Positions 18,538 to 26,649 of a stretch of DNA of 64,000 nucleotides are shown here, in pieces. The translations under genes and the position numbers were made by a program. The notes beneath the pieces are model-generated. The model was given only the letters and a program-made list of their open reading frames with translations. It had not been told where the DNA came from and did not search any database. The DNA lies in the NCBI RefSeq assembly GCF_018555685.1, contig NZ_JAFLWW010000006.1:124001-188000 (forward strand). Reading direction: 5' to 3'. Every line of letters starts with the position of its first letter. Within the stretch, counting starts at the first letter, position 1. Source of the DNA: Aminobacter anthyllidis. Its GTDB lineage: Bacteria > Pseudomonadota > Alphaproteobacteria > Rhizobiales > Rhizobiaceae.

Positions 18538-18560
18538 GCGCAACATACTGTATGCGCAGT
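18538..18560. promoter_or_regulatory. Weak class B half-palindrome near GGT start
   Basis: The 9-base palindrome ATACTGTAT (18545-18553) reproduces the core of the class B operator, but the outer arms do not match. It lies about 45 bases upstream of the leftward gamma-glutamyltransferase gene and 60 bases from the better copy at 18611. It may be a second, lower-affinity site that lets one regulator span the divergent promoters. Confidence 0.35.
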
Positions 18561-18610
18561 GCGGCAAGCGGACCTGTCGCAACAGTAGAATGCGGCTTGC
18601 GTCGATGTCA

Positions 18611-18633
18611 ATTTGGTATACAGTATTCTAAAT
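18611..18633. promoter_or_regulatory. Operator-like palindrome, class B, upstream of diiron oxygenase 1
   Basis: ATTTGGTATAC - A - GTATTCTAAAT: two 11-base arms around a central A (18622) with two mismatches. It ends 28 bases before the oxygenase start codon, so a bound protein would block or position RNA polymerase. A nearly identical site precedes the paralogous gene at 28100. Arms of the form TTGGTATAC fit GntR/FCD-type operators in general size and symmetry. Confidence 0.65.
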
Positions 18634-18661
18634 CGAGTTTGAGAATCGACAGGGGATCCGA

Positions 18662-19420
18662 ATGACTGTTGCAATGAACCCGGACGAATTTCGCACCGCG
18701 CTGGAAGATGCCATCAAGGGCAAGAGCGCCAACAAGTCGCCCTTCAGCATGGCATGGGCGAGCGGCAAGCTCAGCCGCGACCATCTCTCGCGTTGGGCCG
18801 AAAACCACTATCACTATGTCGGGCCGTTCGCTGATTACCTCGGCTACATCTACGCCCGCATGCCCGAGCAGTATGTCGAGGCCAAGGATTTCCTGCTCGC
18901 CAACATGTACGAGGAAGAGATCGGCGGCGACCGCCACACCGACCTCCTGATCCGCTTCGGCGAGGCTTGCGGCACATCCCGCGAGCGCATGACCGACCAG
19001 GAGAACATGTCGCCGACGACGCGTGGCCTGCAGAGCTGGTGCTATGCGGTGGCGATGCGCGAAGACCCCATCGTCGCCGTTGCCGGCCTTGTCGTCGGCC
19101 TCGAATCCCAGGTGCCGTCGATCTACCGCAAGCAGACGCCGACCCTGCGCGACAGCTACGGCTTCACCGACGAGGAAGTCGAGTTCTTCGACCTGCACAT
19201 CGTCTCCGACGAGATCCATGGCGAACGCGGCTACCAGATCGTGCTTGAGCACGCCCGCACCGTCGAGATGCAGCAGCGCTGCCTCAGGATCTGCGAGGTC
19301 GGCGCCCAGATGCGGCTGCTCTACACCACGGCACTCTACAACGACTATGTCGCCGGCGACGTGAAGCTTGGGCGGGTGGCGCCGATGGAGCCGGAACTCG
19401 CCGGCATCGGCGGCGTCTGA
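18662..19420 (+). CDS. Heme-oxygenase-like diiron oxygenase (HDO; PqqC/CADD/UndA fold), copy 1
   Basis: A 252-aa all-helical protein of the TenA/PqqC/CADD superfamily. The six expected iron ligands are readable: E85 and H92 in EEEIGGDRH, E148 in VGLESQVP, and H179, D183, H186 in HIVSDEIH. Their spacing (7, 56, 31, 4, 3) closely follows that of the CADD diiron site, which supports an Fe/Fe oxygenase rather than a TenA thiaminase. Such enzymes cleave C-C bonds or oxidise N in small amines and amino acids. It is followed at once by a ferredoxin gene, which suggests external electron supply. GGGGATC precedes ATG 18662. It is about 93% identical to the product at 28100 over the first 231 residues, diverging only in the tail. 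Confidence 0.8.
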   Translation: MTVAMNPDEFRTALEDAIKGKSANKSPFSMAWASGKLSRDHLSRWAENHYHYVGPFADYLGYIYARMPEQYVEAKDFLLANMYEEEIGGDRHTDLLIRFGEACGTSRERMTDQENMSPTTRGLQSWCYAVAMREDPIVAVAGLVVGLESQVPSIYRKQTPTLRDSYGFTDEEVEFFDLHIVSDEIHGERGYQIVLEHARTVEMQQRCLRICEVGAQMRLLYTTALYNDYVAGDVKLGRVAPMEPELAGIGGV

Positions 19421-19429
19421 GCAACGCAC

Positions 19430-19738
19430 ATGCCGACAGTCGTGATCCACAGCAAGGGCGAGGCCTATAGCGGCGAGGTCAAGGAGGACACCAACCTCGT
19501 CGTCCGAGCCGGCATCAAGCAGTTTCCCTATCCGCACCTCGCCTACAAATGCGGCATGGGAAAATGCGGCACCTGCGCCAGCCGCATCCTGGCTGGCGCC
19601 GAACACCTGCCGCCGCCCAACTGGAAGGAAAAGAAGCAGCTCGGCGACAAGATCGACGAGGGCTTCCGGCTCGTCTGCCAGCTGTGGATCAAGCACGACA
19701 TCGAGCTTCGCCAGGAGAAGGTGACGGAGCAGTCCTAA
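19430..19738 (+). CDS. Plant-type [2Fe-2S] ferredoxin 1
   Basis: A 102-aa ferredoxin with cluster ligands C41, C46, C49 and C83 (pattern YKCGMGKCGTC, then LVCQ). The beta-grasp start VVIHSKGEAYSG is typical. It begins nine bases after the oxygenase stop codon, so it is co-transcribed and probably the direct electron donor to the diiron enzyme. The Lys-rich insert between the third and fourth Cys (NWKEKKQLGDK) is longer than in housekeeping ferredoxins and could form the docking face. Confidence 0.88.
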   Translation: MPTVVIHSKGEAYSGEVKEDTNLVVRAGIKQFPYPHLAYKCGMGKCGTCASRILAGAEHLPPPNWKEKKQLGDKIDEGFRLVCQLWIKHDIELRQEKVTEQS

Positions 19739-19837
19739 CCAGAAGATACGCCGCCTGCGTGGCGGCAGGAAAAAACTACGGCCGTGGTGCGCCCGTGCAC
19801 CCGGTCGTGCGAGCAAAAATCAGCATGAGGTGGACAA

Positions 19838-20137
19838 ATGTATGTGGTTCTGACGACCAAGCCGGGCGAGTTCCGGACCGAGATGAGCCCCGGCGTGCAG
19901 CCGGTCGAGACCTACGACTACATCTTCTATGGCCGCAAGCGCGCGAGCTTCACCATCGCGAAACTCACCGACCAGGTGCAGACCCGCATCCGCATCGTCG
20001 AGGATGAGCCGCCACAGATCGAAAACAACGTGCCTTGCAAGCTGTTCGAGAAGTTCGATTCGGTCGAGGAAGCCCGCCACGAACTCAAGACGCTGACCAC
20101 CTACGGCAGCATGGACATCCAGCTCAAGCGCGTCTGA
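19838..20137 (+). CDS. Conserved-looking 99-aa protein between two ferredoxins
   Basis: Not recognised. A soluble protein without signal peptide or membrane segment, preceded by a good GAGGTGG site. It starts with a beta strand (MYVVLTTKPGEFRTE), has a YDYIFYGRKRASFTIAKL segment of alternating pattern, one Cys (NVPCKLF), and a C-terminal helix-strand (SVEEARHELKTLTTYG, then MDIQLKRV). Its place between two ferredoxin genes and downstream of the diiron oxygenase suggests a small effector or coupling subunit, comparable in role only to the small regulatory proteins of multicomponent monooxygenases. That role is inference from position. Confidence 0.75.
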   Translation: MYVVLTTKPGEFRTEMSPGVQPVETYDYIFYGRKRASFTIAKLTDQVQTRIRIVEDEPPQIENNVPCKLFEKFDSVEEARHELKTLTTYGSMDIQLKRV

Positions 20138-20190
20138 CGCCTTGGCCGGCCGCCGTTCCTTCCAGCATCTCCCACGCCCCGAATGCGCCG

Positions 20191-20484
20191 ATGATCACCA
20201 TCACCTTCATCACCAATGACGGCAAGCAGGCGACCGCGCCCGACAACAGCAATCTGCTGCGCGTGTCGCTGCGTGAAAAGGGCGGCATCCCGTTCAAATG
20301 CGGCGGCGGGTTGTGCGGCACCTGCAAGTGCAGGATCGAGACCGGCATCGAGAACACCGACGCGGTCAAGCCCAAGGAACGCAACCACCTGACGCCGGAT
20401 GACCTCGCCGCCGGCTTCCGCATGGCCTGCCAGACCTTCGTGCTCGGCGACATCAGCGTCTCCTGGGTTCCCAAGGCACGCTGA
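20191..20484 (+). CDS. Plant-type [2Fe-2S] ferredoxin 2
   Basis: A 97-aa ferredoxin with ligands C37, C42, C45 and C80 in FKCGGGLCGTCKC and RMACQ; an extra Cys lies at 47. It has the HLTPDDLAAGFRMACQ segment common to ferredoxins of oxygenase systems. The start ATG 20191 is 53 bases after the preceding gene and has no strong ribosome site. Having two unlike ferredoxins in one operon suggests either two electron-transfer steps or one partner for each oxygenase. Confidence 0.87.
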   Translation: MITITFITNDGKQATAPDNSNLLRVSLREKGGIPFKCGGGLCGTCKCRIETGIENTDAVKPKERNHLTPDDLAAGFRMACQTFVLGDISVSWVPKAR

Positions 20485-20529
20485 GACGCATTCTCCGAAA
20501 GCAGAACGACCTCGAAAGCAAGATGACCG

Positions 20530-21984
20530 ATGACTGAGCGACACCTGAACTACATCGCCGGTGAATGGCAGCCCGCTTTCGGCGGCGCCACCTTCGAGGA
20601 CCGCAATCCGGCCGACGAGCGCGACCTGATCGGCCTTTTCCCCGACTCCGCTGCCACCGACGTCGCCGCGGCGGTGGCATCGGTTGCGTCCGCATGGCCG
20701 GCCTGGGCGGCGCAGTCGCCCGAGGTGCGCGCCGACGTGCTGTTCAAGGCCGCCGACCTGATGTCGCTGCGCGCCGACACGATTGCCGCCGAGCTGACCC
20801 GCGAAGAGGGCAAGACGCTCAACGAAGCGCGCAATGAAGCCCGGCGCATCGCCGCCAACTTCCGGCTTTATGCCGGCGAGGCGCTGCGCCTCAACGGCGA
20901 GACCTATCCCAGCGAGGTCGCCCAGCTCGTGCTGTCGCTGCGCCAGCCGGTCGGCGTCGTTGCCGTTATCACGCCGTGGAATTTCCCGCTGTCGATGGCC
21001 GCGCGAAAGCTCGGCCCCGCACTGGCCGCCGGCAACGGCGTCGTCTTCAAGCCGTCCGAGATCACGCCGCTGATGGGCCAGCGCCTGGTCGAGGTGCTGC
21101 TTGATGCCGGCCTGCCGCCGAAGCTCGTCGCCCTCGTCCAGGGCAAGGGCGCCAAGGTCGGCCAGGCGATTACCGCTCAGGCCGGCGTCGATGCGCTGAC
21201 CTTTACCGGCTCTTACGCGGTCGGCAAGCAGATCGCCGCGTCGCTTTCCACCGACACCCGCGTCCAGCTCGAAATGGGCGGCAAGAACGCCACCGTCATC
21301 CTGGCTGACGCCAGCATCGACAAGGCGGTTGCGACGATCGAGCGTGGCGCCTTCGGCCTCACCGGCCAGGCCTGCACCGGCACCAGCCGCGTGCTCGTTG
21401 CCCGCCCGCTCTATGCCGAGCTCGTGGCTCGGCTGGAGAAATCCGCCGCCGCCATCAAGGTCGGCCCGGGCACATCAGAGGGCGTGCAGATGGGGCCGCT
21501 CGCCACCCGCGCGCAATACGACAAGGTGCGCGCCTATGTCGGCATCGCCCGCGACGAGGGCGGCCGGGTCGTCGGCGGCGATGCGCTGCCCGAAACCGAT
21601 CCGGCGCTGGCGCATGGCTATTTCGTCCGCCCGGCGGTTGTTTCCGACCTGCCTGAAAACAGCCGGCTGTGGCGCGAGGAAATCTTCGGACCGGTGGTCG
21701 CCATCCGTCCGATCGACAGTCTCGACGAGGCGATCCGGCTGGCCGACGACACCGAATACGGCCTCGCCGTTTCGCTCGTCACCGGCGACCTGCCATCGGT
21801 GCTGCGCTTTGCCCGCGAGACCCAGCACGGCATCGTCAAGGTCAACAGCCCGACGACGGGCGTTTCGCTCAACGCACCCTTCGGCGGCCTCAAGCATTCG
21901 AGCAACCAGGCGGCAAAGGAGCAGGGCGGCGCCAACGTCATGGACTTCTACAGCCGCATCAAGACCATCTATCTTGGGGCCTGA
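20530..21984 (+). CDS. NAD(P)-dependent aldehyde dehydrogenase
   Basis: A 484-aa ALDH with an intact active site: catalytic Cys282 in GLTGQACTGTSR, general base Glu248 in QLEMGGKNATVI, and the cofactor loop TPWNFPLSMAARKLGPALAAGN. The GQACTGTSR form is typical of the succinate- and 2-oxoglutarate-semialdehyde branch, so a small semialdehyde substrate is plausible. It follows the ferredoxin gene after 45 bases in the same direction. In context it would oxidise the aldehyde released by oxidative C-N or C-C cleavage by the diiron oxygenase. Confidence 0.92.
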   Translation: MTERHLNYIAGEWQPAFGGATFEDRNPADERDLIGLFPDSAATDVAAAVASVASAWPAWAAQSPEVRADVLFKAADLMSLRADTIAAELTREEGKTLNEARNEARRIAANFRLYAGEALRLNGETYPSEVAQLVLSLRQPVGVVAVITPWNFPLSMAARKLGPALAAGNGVVFKPSEITPLMGQRLVEVLLDAGLPPKLVALVQGKGAKVGQAITAQAGVDALTFTGSYAVGKQIAASLSTDTRVQLEMGGKNATVILADASIDKAVATIERGAFGLTGQACTGTSRVLVARPLYAELVARLEKSAAAIKVGPGTSEGVQMGPLATRAQYDKVRAYVGIARDEGGRVVGGDALPETDPALAHGYFVRPAVVSDLPENSRLWREEIFGPVVAIRPIDSLDEAIRLADDTEYGLAVSLVTGDLPSVLRFARETQHGIVKVNSPTTGVSLNAPFGGLKHSSNQAAKEQGGANVMDFYSRIKTIYLGA

Positions 21985-21985
21985 C

Positions 21986-22741
21986 ATGCTTGACAGCCTG
22001 ATGTCGTTGATGCCCGGCAGCTTCGTGCCGGGTCATCTTTTCGGCATGGGCGCGATGGTGTTTGTCGCGGCATTGCTCCAGGGCATAGGCGGGCTCGGCT
22101 TCGCCATGGTCTCGGCGCCGCTCGCCGTACTGTTCTTTCCCGAGATGGCGCCCGGGCCGCTGCTGGTGCTTGGCGCGGGCCTTGCGCTGCTTGGCGTGAT
22201 GCGCGATTTCGACGCCGTCGACTGGGCCTCGGTCACCACGCTGATGGTCGGCCGCGCAGGGGGCACGCTGCTTGCCGGCGCCACGCTAGCCGCACTGCCC
22301 ACCAACGCCTTCTCGATCGTCTTTGCGCTGTTGATCCTCGTCGGCGTCGGCCTCAGCTTTGCCGGCTGGAAGGTCAGGGCCTCGCATCCCAACATGGCGC
22401 TGGCCGGCCTCGCCTCCGGGCTGATGGGCACCATCACCTCGTCGGGCGCGCCGCCCTTCGCCATCGTCATGCAATATGTGCCGCCACGCGAGATGCGGGC
22501 CACCGTCAGCTGCGTCTTCTTCGCCGGCGCCATCCTGTCGCTGCTGATGCTGGCCTATGTCGACCGCTTCACCCTCCCGCAATTCTGGCTCGGCATCCTG
22601 CTGTTTCCGCTGATGCTCGGCGGCTTCTTCGTCTCGAGCCGCTTCGTCGGTTATTTGTCGCCGCGCGGCGTTCGCATGCTGCTGCTCACCATGTCGGGTC
22701 TCGGCGCGCTCGGCATTCTCGCCCGGACGCTGGTGCCATGA
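21986..22741 (+). CDS. TauE/SafE family membrane transporter
   Basis: A 251-aa integral membrane protein with seven to eight helices in two repeats, including LQGIGGLGFAMVSAPLAVLFFP and GLASGLMGTITSSGAPPFAIVM, the internal duplicated motif of this family. Homologues export organic sulfur compounds, sulfite or organic acids; the cargo is not known here. It starts one base after the dehydrogenase gene and ends in an ATGA overlap with the cyclodeaminase homologue, so it belongs to the same operon and may remove a toxic product or take up a substrate. Confidence 0.88.
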   Translation: MLDSLMSLMPGSFVPGHLFGMGAMVFVAALLQGIGGLGFAMVSAPLAVLFFPEMAPGPLLVLGAGLALLGVMRDFDAVDWASVTTLMVGRAGGTLLAGATLAALPTNAFSIVFALLILVGVGLSFAGWKVRASHPNMALAGLASGLMGTITSSGAPPFAIVMQYVPPREMRATVSCVFFAGAILSLLMLAYVDRFTLPQFWLGILLFPLMLGGFFVSSRFVGYLSPRGVRMLLLTMSGLGALGILARTLVP

Positions 22742-23652
22742 TCCACGTCACTGACCAGATGGTCGAAGCCGTGGTCAGCGCCGCCGACGCCCGCGCCGTA
22801 TTGGCCGATGCCTTCCGGCAGTTTGGCCAGGGTGACGCGGCGATGCAGGCGCGCATCCGCAGCGAGGCCGGCGGCGTCAAGCTGTCGACTTTGGGCGCCG
22901 TCATCCCCGGCCAGGAGGTTCTGGGCGCCAAGGTCTACAGCACGATCAAGGGCCAGTTTTCGTTTGTCATCCTGCTGTTCTCGTCGGTCGACGGGCGCGC
23001 GCTCGCCACTTTCGACGCCGGCGCCATCACCCGACTCCGGACCGCCGGCTGCTCGGTCATCGCGGCCCAGCATCTCGCGCGTCCTGAGGCGTCGACACTT
23101 GCCGTCTTCGGATCGGGACCGCTCGGCCGGGCGCACGCTATGCAACTCGCCGAGGTCTTCCCGCTCAGGCAGGTGCTGCTCGTCAGCCGCTCGTCCGACC
23201 CGGCTCTGGCCGCCGAACTGGAAGCCGCTTGCGGCATCCCGACCCGCATGGCTTTGGCCAACGAAGCGGCCGCCGAAGCCGACATCGTCGTCACAGCCTC
23301 TCGCTCCGCAACCGCACTGTTTCCTGGCGACCTGCTCAAGCCCGGTTGCTTCGCCGCCGCCGTCGGCTCGAGCCTGCCCAACACCCGCGAGCTCGACGAC
23401 CGGGCGATGGCGCGTGCTTCGCTCGTCGCCGTCGAGTGGCGCGACCAGAGCCTGCGCGAGGCCGGCGACCTCGTGCTTGCCGATCCGGAAGCGTTGCCTC
23501 GGGACAAGATGGTCGAACTCGGCGAGCTTCTCGCCGGCAAGGCGCGCGGCCGCGCGACCGACGACGAGATCACCATCTACAAGTCGGTCGGCGTTGGCTT
23601 GCAGGACATCGCGCTGGCGGGCCTGGCCTACAGGCGGATTGTCGGCGGCTAG
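22738..23652 (+). CDS. Ornithine cyclodeaminase/mu-crystallin family protein
   Basis: A 304-aa NAD(P)-binding protein. The Rossmann motif FGSGPLGRAHAMQL, the N-terminal LSTLGAVIPGQEVLGAKVYS and the conserved DAGAITRLRTAG segment are family hallmarks. Members act as ornithine cyclodeaminases, ketimine reductases, or alanine/N-alkyl amino acid dehydrogenases. In this operon a ketimine or cyclic imine formed from an oxidised amine would be a fitting substrate. It is the last gene of the operon that starts with diiron oxygenase 1. Confidence 0.88.
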   Translation: MIHVTDQMVEAVVSAADARAVLADAFRQFGQGDAAMQARIRSEAGGVKLSTLGAVIPGQEVLGAKVYSTIKGQFSFVILLFSSVDGRALATFDAGAITRLRTAGCSVIAAQHLARPEASTLAVFGSGPLGRAHAMQLAEVFPLRQVLLVSRSSDPALAAELEAACGIPTRMALANEAAAEADIVVTASRSATALFPGDLLKPGCFAAAVGSSLPNTRELDDRAMARASLVAVEWRDQSLREAGDLVLADPEALPRDKMVELGELLAGKARGRATDDEITIYKSVGVGLQDIALAGLAYRRIVGG

Positions 23653-23778
23653 CTACGATCACGCCAAGCGACTTGTACCAGTCGCGATGATCACAAGGCA
23701 CGTTGCCATGACGGCATCTGTTGATCGGCCTCGGCGGTCAAGCGCAGAGCAGCCGCTCCGGGCGTGTGATCGGCTTCA

Positions 23779-24084
23779 TTACTGGTTCTTGAAGCAGCGC
23801 AGCTCGACTTCGTTGCGATAGTCTTCGACAGCGCGCTGCTGCATTGGCGTGGTCGAGAATCGTGGATGCTCATAGGCCGCCAGAATTTCATCCCGCGTGC
23901 CGGCGCCGGGCGCCTTCTCCAGGTGCAACTGGCCGCTCAGCGGAAGACCTGCCTGCCGAGCGGACATGATGGTTGCCGCCCAGGACCCCCTCAGGTGGCA
24001 AATCTGGTCCGGGCTGTGGTTGTTGGACAACGCTTGCGCGGGAAGGAGCGCCAACAGCAAGATGGTAAGAACTGTCCTGCGCAC
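23779..24084 (-). CDS. Small secreted hypothetical protein
   Basis: Not recognised. From GTG 24084 it gives about 101 aa: a signal peptide (RRTVLTILLLALLPAQALS), then a mature domain with one Cys pair (QICHL and ELRCF) and a PMQQRAVEDYRNEVELRC end. An AGGAGG lies 11 bases upstream of this GTG; the alternative ATG 24117 has no ribosome site. The Cys spacing suggests one disulfide in the periplasm. It is the last of three small exported-protein genes on this strand near the subtilase operon. Confidence 0.6.
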   Translation of the reverse strand: MRRTVLTILLLALLPAQALSNNHSPDQICHLRGSWAATIMSARQAGLPLSGQLHLEKAPGAGTRDEILAAYEHPRFSTTPMQQRAVEDYRNEVELRCFKNQ

Positions 24085-24137
24085 TGCTGGGCAAACCTCC
24101 TGTAACGGCGAGCGCATATTGGGAAAGTCTGGTGCGC

Positions 24138-24482
24138 TCAGCGCCCCTGCAGCACGCGGATCAGCTTGCTGTTGTCGGCTGTGCTGGAATCGAGGTTGCG
24201 GTAGTCCTGGTAGGTGATGCGGTTGCTGGCCATGCCGTTGATCATGCGCTTGCAGAATGTTTGCGCGTAGGTGCTCGGATTGATGTTGAACACCGCGGCC
24301 ATCTCGGCCTTGTCCTTGGCCGAGCGTGCGTTCTCGTCCTTGATGCAGCTCGCCATGATCTCGCGCTTCAGCGAGGGACTGCCGCTGAGGGCCGTCTGCG
24401 CGGTCTTGTATTCGCCTTGCGACATGGTCGTGCAGCCCGCGACAATTGCGGAAAGGCCAAGCAAGATTACCCTACGGATCAT
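24138..24482 (-). CDS. Small putative lipoprotein
   Basis: About 114 aa from ATG 24482. The start MIRRVILLGLSAIVAGC has a lipobox (VAGC), so a lipid-anchored periplasmic protein is expected. The mature part carries two further Cys residues (MASCIKDENARS and TFCKRM) in an otherwise helical, Lys-rich sequence of about 95 residues. No family recognised. It lies about 55 bases upstream of the small secreted gene on the same strand; both could share a transcript. An in-frame ATG at 24491 adds three residues. Confidence 0.7.
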   Translation of the reverse strand: MIRRVILLGLSAIVAGCTTMSQGEYKTAQTALSGSPSLKREIMASCIKDENARSAKDKAEMAAVFNINPSTYAQTFCKRMINGMASNRITYQDYRNLDSSTADNSKLIRVLQGR

Positions 24483-24712
24483 GTCGTGCATCCAGATGCG
24501 AAAATGATTGAAGCAAATGATCAGAACAGGTCGCCTACTGCAACAGGTCAGGCGCGCTCGTCAACTGACAGTTGAAAATAATGTGGTTCAGCGGTTTGCA
24601 TGAATCCAAAACGATCGCACGCTCAGTGTTATTTAGAATAAGCTATATTAGAAAATATTGAGCGATCTATGCCTCGTCTTGTCGCAGCGCGACCGGCGGC
24701 GTAGCTATGCGA

Positions 24713-24970
24713 TCACCAGCCCAGCTGGCTTCCGCAGACGATGAGGTAGCATTCGGCGTAACGCTTGTACTCCGGCGTGCCGTATGCCGGCATCGTACCG
24801 CTGTCGTTGTAGCTGTCGAGCAAGCTGGCGCACATGACCTTCTCGAATGGCGGCCAGGAACTGACGGCCAGGGCTTGTGGCGACGCCAGCGCAATGGCGG
24901 CGAGGATGAAGCATCCCAGGCTGGCAGCTGCAAAAAGAGAAGCGTTGCGCATGGAGATGACCATGTACAT
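24713..24970 (-). CDS. Small secreted hypothetical protein
   Basis: An 85-aa product (79 aa from the ATG at 24952) with a clear signal peptide (LFAAASLGCFILAAIALASPQALA) and a short mature part with three Cys (VMCASLL, AECYLIVCGS). Not recognised. The three small genes at 23779-24970 share size, export signals and Cys pairs but no obvious sequence repeats. The 24492-24712 gap is AT-rich and could hold a promoter for the leftward lipoprotein gene. Confidence 0.6.
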   Translation of the reverse strand: MYMVISMRNASLFAAASLGCFILAAIALASPQALAVSSWPPFEKVMCASLLDSYNDSGTMPAYGTPEYKRYAECYLIVCGSQLGW

Positions 24971-25137
24971 GGTCGCAACATCGCCGGCAATGGGAGAGCA
25001 ATGTCATGATGAACGGAGTAATTCATCGCCGCGATGGTGAAAGCACCAAGATGCGTGGCAGACCAAGCGACGCGGCACAAGGATGAGTGTCGGCTGAGAG
25101 CGCCGCTGGCCTCGCGCAGTTCTGCGCCACGCTTTGT

Positions 25138-26649
25138 CTATTCCTTCGTTGCCTCAGCCGCCTTGGTGTTGATCAGGCCGAAGCCGAAGTCGGTGTCGCG
25201 GCCCTTGTCGCCGAGGTCGGTGGCGGTGCTGGCAAGCGCCTTTTCGATCGAGTCTGCGCTGCGCTCCGGTTCGTTGTGCAGCAGGTTGGCGATCGCGCCG
25301 CTGACGACGGCCGCGGCAAACGACGTGCCGGTGACGAGGTCGGTGCCGCCGCCGACAGGGGCCATCAGGTCGACGCCGGGCGCCGAGATGTAGACGTAGG
25401 GGCCGCGGTTGGCCTGCTTCATGATCGCGTCCTTGGCGTCCGTAGCTGTGACCGCGATCACCCCCTTGTAGGCGGCGGGATAGCCATAGGGCGCGCCCGG
25501 GCCGTTGTTGCCGGCGGCAGCGACAAGGATCATGCCGCGTGCGCGGGCGCCCCGGCTGGCCTGCTCCAGCAGCGCGTTCTTGGGCCCGACAAAACTCATA
25601 TTGACGATCTGGACGTTCTGCTCGGCGGCCCAGTCGAGGGCGTTGAGAATGATCTCCATTGTCGACTTGCCGCCTTCGAACGCGCGGGCGTGGAAAATCT
25701 TCGACCCCGGCGCCATGCCCTTGAAGTCGCCGGTGCCTGATATCAGCCCGGCCACCGAGGTGGCGTGGTCGCGGGCGGTGACTGCAACGCCCGGCATGGC
25801 GTCGAAGCTTTGCGCGATGACGCCCTTGAGCGCCGGATGGGTTTCGTCGATCGCCGTATCGATGACCGCGACATTGACGTTTTCGCCATTCGCCGCCGCC
25901 TCGTCGAGCGAGATGCGCTGGAAGGCGAAGCTGGGCGCTGCCGCTGCCTGCTGCAGCTCGTAGATGTGGTTGGGCTCGCGCGCGCTGGTGCGGCCATCGC
26001 CGGCCAGTTGCGCCAGCACCACGCCGACCGGACGGCCGTCGGGAATGCCGAAGCGCACGAGGCTGGTGCCGAGCAAGGCCGACTGGCGCTGCGAGCGGAT
26101 TTCAAGGCCATAGGCGGCGGCGAGGGCCTGCGCATCGGCCGCGCCGCCATCGACTGTCACCAGCACCTCGTCGGGCACGAAGGCGCCCGAGATGGCACGC
26201 GGCGGCGCGGTGATGGCGGGGCCGGGCGGCGCAGCGTCGGCTGCAGGAGGTGTCGGCGGCGGAGATCCGGCCTGCCCGCCACCGCCGGTAGGGGCGGCAC
26301 CGCCGGCGGGATCGCGCAGCGGGTTGGGCGTCGGCACTGGCGTTGCCGGCTGGCCGCCCGAGGCGACGCCGGGAAAGTCGCCGGGATTGGGAAACAGGTC
26401 GACGATCAGCTCGGGCAGGCCGACGGCGCCGGGCAGGCCACTGCCGCCCGAGGCACCACCCGGGGCGGCGCCGCCAGGTGCCGGGCCACCCGGTTGCAGG
26501 CAATTGGCGTTGCCGGCCGCAGTCGTCTGGTTGAGGCAGTCGAGCTGCTGCGGCGTCAGGCTGGGGTCGTTGGTCTGGGCGAAAACAGGCGTGGCGGCGA
26601 ACAATGCCGCCGCCAGCACAAGCCGTGCAAATCGCCTCGACGTCATCAT
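25138..26649 (-). CDS. Secreted subtilisin-like serine protease (S8)
   Basis: A 503-aa exported protease. It has a signal peptide (1-25), a Pro/Gly-rich low-complexity region (about 52-150), an inhibitor-like prodomain (about 157-235), then the catalytic domain. The triad is Asp264 (AVIDTAIDETHP), His295 (ARDHATSVAG) and Ser443 (GTSFAAAVVSG), with the oxyanion Asn in AAAGNNGPG (about 381). Its ATG overlaps the stop of the anti-sigma gene in an ATGA junction, so it is the third gene of a sigma/anti-sigma/protease operon. Linked synthesis suggests that the protease takes part in or is an output of the ECF pathway. Confidence 0.92.
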   Translation of the reverse strand: MMTSRRFARLVLAAALFAATPVFAQTNDPSLTPQQLDCLNQTTAAGNANCLQPGGPAPGGAAPGGASGGSGLPGAVGLPELIVDLFPNPGDFPGVASGGQPATPVPTPNPLRDPAGGAAPTGGGGQAGSPPPTPPAADAAPPGPAITAPPRAISGAFVPDEVLVTVDGGAADAQALAAAYGLEIRSQRQSALLGTSLVRFGIPDGRPVGVVLAQLAGDGRTSAREPNHIYELQQAAAAPSFAFQRISLDEAAANGENVNVAVIDTAIDETHPALKGVIAQSFDAMPGVAVTARDHATSVAGLISGTGDFKGMAPGSKIFHARAFEGGKSTMEIILNALDWAAEQNVQIVNMSFVGPKNALLEQASRGARARGMILVAAAGNNGPGAPYGYPAAYKGVIAVTATDAKDAIMKQANRGPYVYISAPGVDLMAPVGGGTDLVTGTSFAAAVVSGAIANLLHNEPERSADSIEKALASTATDLGDKGRDTDFGFGLINTKAAEATKE

